DNA of 64,000 bases from DASRDE01 sp035938175 (GTDB taxonomy: Bacteria > Vulcanimicrobiota > Vulcanimicrobiia > Vulcanimicrobiales > Vulcanimicrobiaceae): contig DASZHD010000052.1 of assembly GCA_035938175.1 (NCBI GenBank), positions 1 through 64,000 on the forward strand, read 5' to 3'. Made by a program: the position numbers and the translations under genes. Every line of letters starts with the position of its first letter. The first letter of the stretch is position 1. The notes beneath the pieces are model-generated. The model saw only the letters and a list, made by a program, of their open reading frames with translations, was not told the DNA's origin and did no database searches. Shown here in pieces: positions 27,539 through 35,993 of this stretch.

Positions 27539-28367
27539 GCCGCACCTCGCCGCCGCGCTGCGCGGCTGCCAGCAGCGCACGGACCAGAAGCGCAGCTTTC
27601 GTGCGCTTGGACACGTGCGGACGCGTACGATCGGTCCGATATCCGGTGCGCTCTATCGCATCGCAAATCGCGAGGCCGCCCATGCGGTACAGCGAGAGTT
27701 GCACGCGCAGAACGCCCGGCGCAAACGGTTCCAGCGCTTTGCCCGAAGCCAACAATCCCCGCGCACGCTCGACCATTGCGCGTACCGCTCCGGCGGTTCC
27801 ACCGGCTTGCAGATCCGCAGCAAGGAGATACCGGCGGCCGATCGCGGCGTCGCGGCTGACGTCTTGCGCGTGATTGGCAAGCTGAAGACCGATGCACACG
27901 TCGTCCGACAGCTTTTCGGTGACCGGAGTTGCAATGCCGAAGAACCGCAGCACGACGCGGCCGACGGGTGCTGCGGAAAGCATGCAATACCGTTCCAATT
28001 GCGGCCAATTCTCGTATTCCGTGACGGTTTGATCCTGTTCGTTGGCCGCGATCAAATCGAGAAATGGCGCCGCATCGAGCCCGTAATGCGAAACCGTTTC
28101 GCGCAACGCGTCCAATACCGGATGCACGGGCCACGACCCGGCAAAAAGCGCCTGCGTTTCGTCCCGCCAACGCGCGAGCCGCTCCAGCGCGCGGTGCGGC
28201 GATCCGCTTTCATCTCCCAGGTCGTCCGTCGTTCGGCAGAATGCGTAAAAACGCATCAGATCCAGACGCAGCCGGCCCCGGACGAGCTTGGAAGCGACGA
28301 CGAAGTTCTCGTAGTGACCGGTAGCGAGCAGACGGCAATACTCGTCTGCGCTGCTCAGACGAGGCAC
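27522..28367 (-). CDS. hpnC: Hydroxysqualene synthase HpnC
   Basis: A 281-residue squalene/phytoene synthase-fold enzyme that turns presqualene diphosphate into hydroxysqualene. Asp-rich motifs are AFCRTTDDLGDES and QLANHAQDVSRDAAIGRRYL; the second has the Asn/Gln-rich form typical of HpnC. It is adjacent to and upstream of hpnD, as in most hpnC-hpnD-hpnE sets, with six bases to the fni stop. Confidence 0.94.
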   Translation of the reverse strand: MPRLSSADEYCRLLATGHYENFVVASKLVRGRLRLDLMRFYAFCRTTDDLGDESGSPHRALERLARWRDETQALFAGSWPVHPVLDALRETVSHYGLDAAPFLDLIAANEQDQTVTEYENWPQLERYCMLSAAPVGRVVLRFFGIATPVTEKLSDDVCIGLQLANHAQDVSRDAAIGRRYLLAADLQAGGTAGAVRAMVERARGLLASGKALEPFAPGVLRVQLSLYRMGGLAICDAIERTGYRTDRTRPHVSKRTKAALLVRALLAAAQRGGEVRRAETA

Positions 28368-28373
28368 GGACCG

Positions 28374-29435
28374 TTAGCGTTCCTCATTCACGCGCACCAA
28401 TCTCTTCGTACGCTGCAAATCGTGAATTGTCCGCTCCCCAAGGCCGAACATCGCTACCCGCAGTACTTGCGTCAGCTCGCGCGCGAGCGCGGATGCCGCA
28501 TCGGGCCCCGCATTTGCAGCGCGTAAGAACGGCCCCGCGATGCCTGCCAAATCCGCTCCCAGCGCGATCGCCTTGGCGAAGTCCATTCCCGATCGGATTC
28601 CGCCGCTCGCAATCAGCAAGCCGTTCGAACGTTCCCGGCGCGCGCCGGCAAGCGCGTCGGCCGTCGGAATTCCCCAGCCTGCAAACTCTTCTGCTACCTG
28701 CGCACGCCAGGGCTCTTCGATCCGGTAACGCTCGACCTCGCTCCACGACGTGCCGCCCGCCCCGGCAATATCGACCGCCGCGACGCCCGCTTCGAACAAT
28801 GCGTGGACGGTATCGGGATCGATACCCCAACCGACTTCCTTGACGATGACGGGCGCGTCGATCCGTTCGCAAACGCGCGCGATCCGGTCGACCAGCCCGC
28901 GAAAACACGTGTCGCCCTCGGGCTGCAGCGCCTCCTGAATTGCGTTGACGTGAAGCACCAGCGCATCCGCGCGCAGCAACTCCAAAAGGCGCCGGCATTC
29001 ATCCACACCGTAGCCTTTGTTCAGCTGCACCGCGCCCAAATTTGCGAACAGCAGAACGTCCGGCGCGGCGCTGCGCACATCGAACGTCTCGAGCAGCTCC
29101 GGATCTTCCAACAGTGCGCGAGCCGACCCCAAACCCATTGCCAATGCGTGCTCTTGGGCAACGCGCGCGAGCGTTAAATTGATTGCCTTCGCTTGTTCGG
29201 TACCGCCCGTCATGCACGAAATCAACAGCGGCGCGGAGAGTGTCCGGCCGAGAAACACCGTCGACGTTCGAACTTCGTCGAGATCGATTTCCGGCAGCGC
29301 GCAATTCACGAAGCGCCAGCGTTCGAAGCCGGCGGTCAAGCCTTTCGACGATACGTCGCGTTCCAAATTGATGCGCACGTGATCGGCCTTGCGCGAGGAC
29401 GTTTCACCGCTACTGCGACCGAGTTGCGACGTAAT
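28374..29435 (-). CDS. fni: Type 2 isopentenyl-diphosphate isomerase
   Basis: An FMN-dependent enzyme interconverting IPP and DMAPP. Family motifs: SSRKADHV near the start, SCMTGGTEQAKAIN, FANLGAVQL, VKEVGWGI, DIAGAGGTSWSEVE and SGGIRSGMDFAKAI. The RKxDH segment is conserved at the N-terminus but lies upstream of the first GTG (29378), and the frame has no ATG/GTG/TTG before it except inside the prenyl synthase gene. An ATT at 29435 sits five bases after a perfect AGGAGGT (29441-29447), so I take ATT as the start (353 residues). Confidence 0.93.
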   Translation of the reverse strand: MTSQLGRSSGETSSRKADHVRINLERDVSSKGLTAGFERWRFVNCALPEIDLDEVRTSTVFLGRTLSAPLLISCMTGGTEQAKAINLTLARVAQEHALAMGLGSARALLEDPELLETFDVRSAAPDVLLFANLGAVQLNKGYGVDECRRLLELLRADALVLHVNAIQEALQPEGDTCFRGLVDRIARVCERIDAPVIVKEVGWGIDPDTVHALFEAGVAAVDIAGAGGTSWSEVERYRIEEPWRAQVAEEFAGWGIPTADALAGARRERSNGLLIASGGIRSGMDFAKAIALGADLAGIAGPFLRAANAGPDAASALARELTQVLRVAMFGLGERTIHDLQRTKRLVRVNEER

Positions 29436-30474
29436 ACGCCACCTCCTCGAACTCTTCGAGCGCCGGCTTTGCGACGGCGTTGCGCGCAAGCGCGCACACT
29501 GCCATTTCGGCGTAGCGCAATGCCGCGGCGCGCGTGATGTCGCTGCATCCGATTTCGTCGAGCAGCGCGCGCACTTTGCTTTCACGCTCGTGCGGACTCA
29601 GCCGGAACAGCTCGCGAAGGCGCCGCCGCTGCAGCGGCGGTGTGGAGTGCATCGCCGCAATCACCGGAAACGTCATCTTTCGCCGGCCGGCATCGCCGCT
29701 TGCCGATTTTCCGGTCACCGCGGGATCGCCGTACATCCCGAGCCAGTCGTCGCGAATTTGGAACGCCGTTCCCAACAGGCGGCCGGCGCGGCGGAAACGC
29801 GCCGCAGCGACCGGGCCGGCACCCCCCACGGCGGCACCGGCCTCGAGCGCGGCGCCGAGAAGAGCGCCGGTCTTTGCCGCTGCCATCCGTACGTAGTCGC
29901 GCATGCGGGCGTTCTCGCGTCCTTCGAGCTCCAGGTCCAGGCACTGCCCCTCAATGACCACCAGACCGGCCTGCGCGAGGGCGCCGATGGCCCGCAGCGT
30001 CCGCCGCGGATGCTTGGCGTGACCGGCCATCGACGAAAACGCCAACGCCTGCATCGCATCCCCCGCGTTTATCGCCTGGGGCACACCCCACATCGACCAC
30101 ACGGTCTCGCGATCGTGGCGGCGGCGGTCCTCGTCTTGAATGTCATCGTGCACGAGCGTGAAATTGTGAAACCACTCGATCGCCGCAGCGGCCGGAAGCG
30201 CCCACTCCGCATCGCCGCCGGAGGCCCGGCACGCCCAAAGGCACAGGCTCGGCCGGATCAGCTTGCCGGTTTTGATTCGGATTTCGTTTCCGGACGCGTC
30301 CGTCCAGCCCATATGGTAGGACACCATCTTGCCGGACAGCCAAGCACCGGGTAAACGCCGTTCGCGCATCCACGCCGTTATGAGCGAACGATGCCGGGTG
30401 AGGAGTAGCGGCTCGACGTTGCCGTCGTAGGCGGCGTCGGGAAGCCGCCGGCCGCGCGTCGACTGCGATTCGAT
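29410..30474 (-). CDS. Polyprenyl diphosphate synthase (farnesyl-type)
   Basis: A trans-prenyltransferase supplying farnesyl diphosphate or a longer prenyl chain. Motifs: GKLIRPSL, first Asp-rich LVHDDIQDED and second FQIRDDWLGMYGD. The ATG at 30369 gives 319 residues with only about 35 before GKLIRP, short for the family. The open frame continues upstream for protein-like sequence (PDAAYDGNVEPLLLTRHR), with ATC at 30474 behind AGGA as the best start (354 residues). No ATG/GTG/TTG lies in that part. Product chain length cannot be judged reliably; farnesyl diphosphate fits the downstream squalene genes. Confidence 0.92.
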   Translation of the reverse strand: MESQSTRGRRLPDAAYDGNVEPLLLTRHRSLITAWMRERRLPGAWLSGKMVSYHMGWTDASGNEIRIKTGKLIRPSLCLWACRASGGDAEWALPAAAAIEWFHNFTLVHDDIQDEDRRRHDRETVWSMWGVPQAINAGDAMQALAFSSMAGHAKHPRRTLRAIGALAQAGLVVIEGQCLDLELEGRENARMRDYVRMAAAKTGALLGAALEAGAAVGGAGPVAAARFRRAGRLLGTAFQIRDDWLGMYGDPAVTGKSASGDAGRRKMTFPVIAAMHSTPPLQRRRLRELFRLSPHERESKVRALLDEIGCSDITRAAALRYAEMAVCALARNAVAKPALEEFEEVAYYVATRSQ

Positions 30475-30546
30475 CTTCAGTTCCTAACGGCGAACGACGA
30501 CAGACACATCGTGCCGCGCTTGGATGCAACGCCCGGAGGGCCCTTT

Positions 30547-31419
30547 TTGACAGCGACATCGAAACGACTCATCGTCACGGCCGACGATTTCGGATTGGCG
30601 ATTCCGGTCAATGAAGCGATCGAACAAGGCCATCGCCGCGGTGTGCTCTCAACGACCAGTCTCATGGTTGCGGCGCCCGCCACCGCCGATGCGGTCGATC
30701 GCGCCCGCCGAACGCCGACGCTGCGCGTCGGACTTCACGTCGTACTCGTGAACGGCAAACCCGCGCTTCCGCCCGAACGCGTTCCGCTTCTCGTCAACGA
30801 GCGCGGAGAATTCGAGCAGGACCTGTTTCGCGCGGGACTGCGGTATTTCTTTACGCCGGGAATCCGCGAACAGTTGGAAGCGGAGATTCGCGCACAATTC
30901 GCGGCATTCGCGGCGACGGGATTGCCGCTGGATCACGTGAACGCGCAGAATCACATGCACGTTCATCCCACGATACTCTCGCTGCTGATCAAAGCCGGAC
31001 GCGACTACGGCGTAAAGGCGATTCGCATCCCGCGCGAACCGTTTCTGCCTTCGTGGCGTGCAACCCACAGCGGCGCGCTTGCGCGGCTTGCCAATTCGGT
31101 GCTGCTCGCGCCGTGGCTCGCCTTGATGCGTGCAAGATTAAACGCGGCGGACATCGTTACGAACGACTTTGTGTTCGGAATGAACGACAGCGGGCGCATG
31201 ACGCCGCAGCTCGTCGCGTCGTTTTTGCGGAACCTGCCGCGGGGGACTTCCGAAGTTTACGTGCACCCGGCGACGCATACGTGGCCCGAAGCGTTTCCGC
31301 CCGACTACGATTTTGCCGGCGAATTTGCGGCGCTCGTCGATCCGCAGGTCGCGCGCACCGTGGCACAATCGTCGATCCGCCCGATCACGTTCACCGAACT
31401 GGCAACGAATGCCGGGTAG
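30547..31419 (+). CDS. hpnK: Hopanoid-associated deacetylase HpnK
   Basis: A YdjC/ChbG-fold carbohydrate deacetylase. Key residues: VTADDFGLA (metal-binding Asp pair), GLHVVL and NAQNHMHVHPTI (metal His residues). In studied hopanoid producers, HpnK deacetylates the N-acetylglucosaminyl hopanoid made by HpnI. A TTG at 30547 follows GGAGGG (30535-30540) by six bases and is the best start (290 residues); a GTG at 30511 is in frame but lacks a ribosome site. It is divergent from the prenyl synthase and overlaps hpnI. Confidence 0.92.
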   Translation: MTATSKRLIVTADDFGLAIPVNEAIEQGHRRGVLSTTSLMVAAPATADAVDRARRTPTLRVGLHVVLVNGKPALPPERVPLLVNERGEFEQDLFRAGLRYFFTPGIREQLEAEIRAQFAAFAATGLPLDHVNAQNHMHVHPTILSLLIKAGRDYGVKAIRIPREPFLPSWRATHSGALARLANSVLLAPWLALMRARLNAADIVTNDFVFGMNDSGRMTPQLVASFLRNLPRGTSEVYVHPATHTWPEAFPPDYDFAGEFAALVDPQVARTVAQSSIRPITFTELATNAG

Positions 31420-32575
31420 CGCGCGCCGCGCCGCTGCGTTCGCGCTCGGCGCTCTGGCACTGGGCGGCATTGCCTACACGGCAATGGCGATCGCGCGTGT
31501 CCGCGAATTCCGGCGAAGACCCTCGCACGTTCCCGATACTCTGCCGCCGCTAACGGTATTCAAACCGCTGCACGGCGCCGAGCCGCAATTGTACGAGCGT
31601 TTGCGCACGTTTTGCGATCAGCAGTATCCGGAATTTCAAATCATCTTCTGCGCGTCGCGCTCGGACGATCCGGCACTGGACGCCGCGCGGCGTCTGGCGC
31701 GCGAATTCCCGGACCGCGACATCGTAGTAGCCGCCGGCGATGCGGCGCGCGCAGAAAACCCGAAGATCGCAAACATCCTCGGCGCCTACCATTACGCCAA
31801 GCACCCGATTCTGGTAATCGCGGATAGCGATATCATTGTAGGCCCGGACTATCTTCGCGAGATTGCAGCCGCGTTCGCGGACGAGCGAACCGGAGCGGTG
31901 ACGTGCCTCTACGGCGCGGTGCCCAACGAGACGCCGGCGTCGCGCTTGGGCGCCATGCATGTCAATGACGGCTTCGCGCCCTCCGTGCTGGTTGCCGAAG
32001 CGCTCGAACCGCTGACGTACTGCTTCGGGGCCACGATGGCGGTACGGCGCGACGTGCTCGAGCGCGCGGGCGGGTTGGCGGCGCTGGGCGATCATTTGGG
32101 CGATGACTATTTGCTCGGGCAAGCCGTCGTCCGAGCCGGATATCGCGTCGAGCTGGCATCCTACATCGTGCAAACCGCAGTCGACGACCTCGCCTTCGGA
32201 TCGATCTGGCGGCGCGAACTGCGCTGGGCGCGAACGATTTCCGCAGTTCGTCCGGCGGGATTTGCGGCGTCGGGGATTACACACGCGTTGCCGTTTTCGC
32301 TGGCGTTTGCGGCGGTTTCGCGCACGCCGGTCTCCCTGGGCACAGCCGCCTTAGCAGCCGTGCTGCGAGTGCTGTTGCACTACGAAAGCGGAAAAACGTT
32401 CGCGCCGGACGTTGCGCGTTCGCCGCTGTTGATTCCGTTTCGCGACGTCCTCAGCTTCGCCGTGTGGGCCGCGAGTTTTTTCGGCCGGCGCGTGGAGTGG
32501 CGCTCGCACGGCTACGAGGTCGAAGCTGGCGGGCGTATGGCAGATGGGGCCGGACGGAGTGTAATGATTCGGTAA
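31409..32575 (+). CDS. hpnI: Hopanoid-associated glycosyltransferase HpnI
   Basis: A membrane-bound GT21-like (ceramide glucosyltransferase-related) enzyme of 388 residues. An N-terminal membrane helix is followed by TVFKPLHGAEPQLYERL. The DxD site is in IADSDIIVGPDYL; DDYLLGQAV and RRELRW (Q/RxxRW type) complete the catalytic set, and hydrophobic helices end the protein. In known pathways HpnI adds N-acetylglucosamine to bacteriohopanetetrol. It overlaps the hpnK stop by 11 bases, matching their sequential action. Confidence 0.92.
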   Translation: MPGSARRAAAFALGALALGGIAYTAMAIARVREFRRRPSHVPDTLPPLTVFKPLHGAEPQLYERLRTFCDQQYPEFQIIFCASRSDDPALDAARRLAREFPDRDIVVAAGDAARAENPKIANILGAYHYAKHPILVIADSDIIVGPDYLREIAAAFADERTGAVTCLYGAVPNETPASRLGAMHVNDGFAPSVLVAEALEPLTYCFGATMAVRRDVLERAGGLAALGDHLGDDYLLGQAVVRAGYRVELASYIVQTAVDDLAFGSIWRRELRWARTISAVRPAGFAASGITHALPFSLAFAAVSRTPVSLGTAALAAVLRVLLHYESGKTFAPDVARSPLLIPFRDVLSFAVWAASFFGRRVEWRSHGYEVEAGGRMADGAGRSVMIR

Positions 32576-32594
32576 CCCCTTAGGTCGAAAGCCC

Positions 32595-32640
32595 CAACGA
32601 ACGCGAAGCTCCTGTATCGGAAAGCCGATAGGATACGTTG
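32595..32640 (+). ncRNA. Putative structured 5' leader of the 54-codon ORF
   Basis: An outer stem, CAACG (32595-32599) with CGTTG (32636-32640), encloses an inner stem, TATCGG (32615-32620) with CCGATA (32625-32630), closed by AAAG and extended by CC/GG after a two-base bulge. The internal loop carries ACGCGAAGC. The element ends 25 bases before the ATG at 32666. I could not match it to a known riboswitch class. Confidence 0.4.
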
Positions 32641-32665
32641 AATGGATATGAACGAAGGAGCGGAT

Positions 32666-32830
32666 ATGAACGACCGCACTCTGGTAGCGCTAGACACCGA
32701 CGATTCCTATTTCAACGACTGGATGCTCGACTTGTACAGTCTCGAGCGTCGCGCGTCGGAACGTTGGAATGAAAAAATGTGGCGCGGCGTCAGCGGCACG
32801 TACGCTTCGATTCTGGTGCGCGACAACTAA
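32666..32830 (+). CDS. Small hypothetical protein (54 residues)
   Basis: A small acidic protein with no signal peptide or clear family. Composition is rich in Asp, Trp and Tyr (DTDDSYFNDWMLDLYSLERR). The ATG at 32666 has a strong ribosome site (AAGGAG, five bases upstream) and is preferred over an earlier ATG at 32642. It has its own structured leader and a strong terminator, so it looks like a monocistronic small-protein gene. Function unknown. Confidence 0.68.
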   Translation: MNDRTLVALDTDDSYFNDWMLDLYSLERRASERWNEKMWRGVSGTYASILVRDN

Positions 32831-32835
32831 GGTTT

Positions 32836-32889
32836 TTGCAAATACGTTTGCAAGAAAAGAAGCTCGGCCGCGGCCGGGCTTTTTGTTTT
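32836..32889 (+). terminator. Double-hairpin intrinsic terminator after the small gene
   Basis: A first hairpin (TTGCAAA/TTTGCAA, loop TACG, 32836-32853) is followed by a nine-base GC-rich stem (AGCTCGGCC with GGCCGGGCT, two-base spacer, 32861-32880). A T-rich tail follows from 32881. The second is a textbook Rho-independent terminator. Confidence 0.85.
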
Positions 32890-32902
32890 CACGCACCGCG
32901 TA

Positions 32903-33745
32903 TCAATGGGCGCTAGTGGCTGACCAGTCGGTGTCCCGGATCAGCTGGGCAAATGCGCCCGCAAGTTCGGCGAGCGGTGGAGGCCACTGCGTTTCATCAG
33001 GAGCGAGCACCGCGTACTTCAAGCCGCCGCGGTAATCGAACTCGAACGATACGCCGTAGCCGTCGATCCACTTTCGCGGATATTCGGGCTGCAGCGATGC
33101 AAAAGCGCTGGCGGCGAGCAGATTGGTTACGCGAGAAAAGGGGAGCTCGGCATTCGCGTCGCGTGGAACACCGCGCAAATAGCGAACCCGTCGAAGCGTT
33201 GCACGGCCATCCGCGTAAAACGTTGCGCTATAAGCAGGGCAGGTGCCGAAACACCCGCCGCTCATGAATACGACGCGTTCTAAGCGATCCAGTTGCCTTA
33301 CCCGTTTGACGAACGGCTCGCGCTCGCGCATAACCGCGCCGACGGAGACGGCCGATGCAAAGCGCGCCCAGCCTTCCAGCTTACTCGCGTCGCCTCGCGC
33401 GGCGCCGGTTGGAAAGCTGACTTGCGCGTGCGTCCCACCGTATTCGGTCCAAATCGTCGTCAACGAATCTGCTCCGCCGTACGAGAGCCGCCCAAAAGCC
33501 GGAACCCGCGTAAGACCTTCGGTGACCGCCTGGTACGTCTTCGGATCGAGCCTACCGTACCACGTGAAAGGGCGCCCGTTCGTGTACGTTACGCGGCGAT
33601 CGGGCGTTATCGTATATTGCGCAAACGTGCATACGCCGGCACATTCCGTACGCGAGAGCACGATCTTCGTAATTTGCGAAGGCGCCGGAGCGCGAGCGCA
33701 GGCAGAAAGCGCCGCAGCCAAGATGCAAAATCGCCATGCTTTCAT
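32903..33745 (-). CDS. Lipoprotein with two DUF6438-like repeats
   Basis: The ATG at 33745 starts a signal peptide with lipobox LSAC, giving a 280-residue product. Two similar modules follow: one around TECAGVCTFAQYTITPDRRV and one around SGGCFGTCPAYSATFYADGR, each with a Cys-x3-Cys pair and a following DG/DR turn. This is the pattern of the DUF6438 family. Probably periplasmic or surface exposed; function unknown. A strong terminator separates it from fumC. Confidence 0.83.
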   Translation of the reverse strand: MKAWRFCILAAALSACARAPAPSQITKIVLSRTECAGVCTFAQYTITPDRRVTYTNGRPFTWYGRLDPKTYQAVTEGLTRVPAFGRLSYGGADSLTTIWTEYGGTHAQVSFPTGAARGDASKLEGWARFASAVSVGAVMREREPFVKRVRQLDRLERVVFMSGGCFGTCPAYSATFYADGRATLRRVRYLRGVPRDANAELPFSRVTNLLAASAFASLQPEYPRKWIDGYGVSFEFDYRGGLKYAVLAPDETQWPPPLAELAGAFAQLIRDTDWSATSAH

Positions 33746-33780
33746 TGACGTTTGAACGAAGCCTTGCCGGAGGGAGTGAC

Positions 33781-33814
33781 AAAAAAATAGAGCCTCGTCA
33801 TCACGAGGCCCTAT
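33781..33814 (-). terminator. Intrinsic terminator downstream of fumC
   Basis: Read on the minus strand, a 12-position stem with one wobble (ATAGGGCCTCGT with ACGAGGCTCTAT, loop GATG) is followed by seven T residues. It lies just past the fumC stop. Confidence 0.9.
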
Positions 33815-33833
33815 TCCGGTGTCGAGCGCCAAG

Positions 33834-35270
33834 CTACTTCGGCTGAGTCATCTCTTTCGGGACGACGAATTTGTCGAAGTCTTCCGCCGAAACGTAGCCG
33901 AGCTTCGTTGCGGCCTCTTTCAGCGTCGACTTCTCGTGATGCGCCTTCTTGGCGATCTCAGCGGCCTTGTCGTAGCCGATCTTCGGTGAGAGTGCGGTGA
34001 CGGTCATCAGCGACTCGTTGAGATATTTCGCAATCACGTCTTCGTTGGCTTGCAGTCCCTCGACGGCGTGCTCGCGGAACATCGTGCACGTGTCGCGCAA
34101 AAGCGTGCACGAGTGCAGGAAGTTGTAAATCATCACCGGGTTGAAGACGTTCAGCTCGAAGTTGCCCTGCGAGGCGCCGAACGAAATCGCGGTATCGTTG
34201 CCGTAGACCTGCGCCACCACCATCGTCATGGCTTCGGATTGCGTCGGATTCACCTTGCCGGGCATGATCGACGAACCCGGCTCGTTCTCGGGCAGCGTCA
34301 GTTCGCCGATGCCGGCGCGCGGACCCGATGCCAGCCAACGAATGTCGTTCGCGATCTTCATCAACGCCGCGGACAGAGTTTTGAGGGCTCCCGAAGCAAA
34401 CACGAAATCGTCGTGCGAAGCGAGTGCCGTGAACTTGTTCGGATGCGAACGGAACGGCAGTCCCGTCAATTCGGCGATCTTCTTGGCGGCGCGTTCCGCA
34501 AATTCGGGATGCGCGTTCAGCCCGGTGCCGACCGCCGTGCCGCCGATGGCGAGATCGTAAAGGGGATCCGTTGCGAGTTCGATCGCGTGAATCGCACGAT
34601 CGAGCTGCGTGACGTATCCGCTGAATTCCTGACCGAGCGTTAGCGGCGTCGCGTCCTGAAGGTGCGTGCGGCCGACTTTGACGATGTGCGACCATTGCTT
34701 GGCCTTTTTGTCGAGCGCATCGCGCAGTTTCCTTACTGCCGGAAGCATGTCGGCGACGGCCTCGGCCGCGGCCATGTGCATCGCCGTCGGGAACGTGTCG
34801 TTGGAAGACTGCGACATGTTGACGTGGTCGTTCGGGTGGATGGGCTTCTTGCTGCCCAGCTCGCCGCCGGCGATTTCGATCGCGCGGTTCGAAATGACCT
34901 CGTTCACGTTCATGTTCGTCTGCGTGCCCGATCCGGTCTGCCACACGCGCAGCGGAAAATGCGGCTGCAGCTTGCCGGCGATCACTTCGTCCGACGCGGC
35001 AACGATCAGTTTCGTCTTCTCTTCATCCAGTTTGCCCAAGTCGCGATTGACCAACGCCGCGGCTTTTTTCAAAGTCGCCATCGCTTTGATCACCTGGCGC
35101 GGCATCACGTCGCGCGGCGTTTGGTCGTCGCCGATATCGAAGTGAATCAGCGAGCGCGCGGATTGCGCGCCGTAATATTTGTCCGAGGGGACTTGAATTT
35201 GCCCCATGGAGTCGGACTCGGTGCGGGTGGAAGCCGCTCCGTTGGCGGCCGGAATATTCGTCGTCGTCAT
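33834..35270 (-). CDS. fumC: Class II fumarate hydratase
   Basis: Interconverts fumarate and malate in the TCA cycle without an iron-sulfur cluster. Length 478 residues. Signatures: RTESDSMGQIQVPSDKYYGAQ, TGSGTQTNMNVNEVISNRA, SQSSNDTFPTAMH, KVGRTHLQDATPLTLGQE and the mobile catalytic Ser loop GSSIMPGKVNPTQ. The ATG at 35270 adds a short Thr/Ala-rich lead; a second Met 21 codons on is the alternative. It ends at a strong terminator and stands alone on its strand apart from the SprT-like gene upstream. Confidence 0.96.
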   Translation of the reverse strand: MTTTNIPAANGAASTRTESDSMGQIQVPSDKYYGAQSARSLIHFDIGDDQTPRDVMPRQVIKAMATLKKAAALVNRDLGKLDEEKTKLIVAASDEVIAGKLQPHFPLRVWQTGSGTQTNMNVNEVISNRAIEIAGGELGSKKPIHPNDHVNMSQSSNDTFPTAMHMAAAEAVADMLPAVRKLRDALDKKAKQWSHIVKVGRTHLQDATPLTLGQEFSGYVTQLDRAIHAIELATDPLYDLAIGGTAVGTGLNAHPEFAERAAKKIAELTGLPFRSHPNKFTALASHDDFVFASGALKTLSAALMKIANDIRWLASGPRAGIGELTLPENEPGSSIMPGKVNPTQSEAMTMVVAQVYGNDTAISFGASQGNFELNVFNPVMIYNFLHSCTLLRDTCTMFREHAVEGLQANEDVIAKYLNESLMTVTALSPKIGYDKAAEIAKKAHHEKSTLKEAATKLGYVSAEDFDKFVVPKEMTQPK

Positions 35271-35412
35271 GGCCCGTTTATCTTCGCGCGCGGCCCGATA
35301 TCTCTGCCTGGATAAACGTCGGAAGCAGGCAAAAATCGAATCGCTCGCTTGCGGCGGGGCCGGCCGATTCCCACTTTTGTCGGCCCGCAATGAGAGCGCC
35401 GGCGCTGCCGGG

Positions 35413-35958
35413 TTAGCGGCGGGTCTTGAACGCCGCTCTTCCGACCGTGGTGCCCATTTCACGCGTTTCCAGCACCTCGAGCACGGTCAGCGGAAAGCGC
35501 GGATCGTATCCGCGCTTGCTGCAGCGTCCGCAGCTCATGGCGGCCGACGGAAGCCGTTTGCGAAGCAGCTCGAGCGCGCATTTTTCACAGCGCAATATGT
35601 ACCGCCTCGAGCTTTCGTTGTACGGCTTGACGTTTCCGAGATCGTGATAGATCGACGTCATGCCGCAGTCGCGCATCTTTTTTCGGAACGCCATGCTATG
35701 CCCGGTGTCACCGCAGCGATCGTAGAGCCACGCGTGAATCATCTCGTGCAGCAGCGTTTCGCGAAGCGCTTGCGGGTTCGATCGGAAATGTTTGGGCGAG
35801 AGTTCGATCAGGAGCGGACGCTCGCTGTAGGTGATGCGTCCGGCCGAATTGGAGAACCGCGCGTTATACCGGATGCGGCAAACGGGTACCTCGCCGTTGA
35901 AAAAGTAGTTGTTGAGTTCGGCGAAAAGGAGTTGGAGATCGGTCTCCGAGGGCAGCAC
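35413..35958 (-). CDS. SprT-like zinc metalloprotease-fold protein
   Basis: A 181-residue SprT/Spartan-like protein. The zinc site is LLHEMIHAWLYD with the third ligand in GHSMAF. A C-terminal zinc ribbon has CEKC and SCGRC. Relatives include proteases that cleave DNA-protein cross-links, but bacterial SprT functions are poorly known. It is divergent from the TPR gene with about 35 bases between starts, and upstream of fumC on the same strand with a 140-base gap. Confidence 0.88.
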   Translation of the reverse strand: MLPSETDLQLLFAELNNYFFNGEVPVCRIRYNARFSNSAGRITYSERPLLIELSPKHFRSNPQALRETLLHEMIHAWLYDRCGDTGHSMAFRKKMRDCGMTSIYHDLGNVKPYNESSRRYILRCEKCALELLRKRLPSAAMSCGRCSKRGYDPRFPLTVLEVLETREMGTTVGRAAFKTRR

Positions 35959-35993
35959 GAAGAGTTTGTTCGCCGTGTGTCCAAACGAATCTT

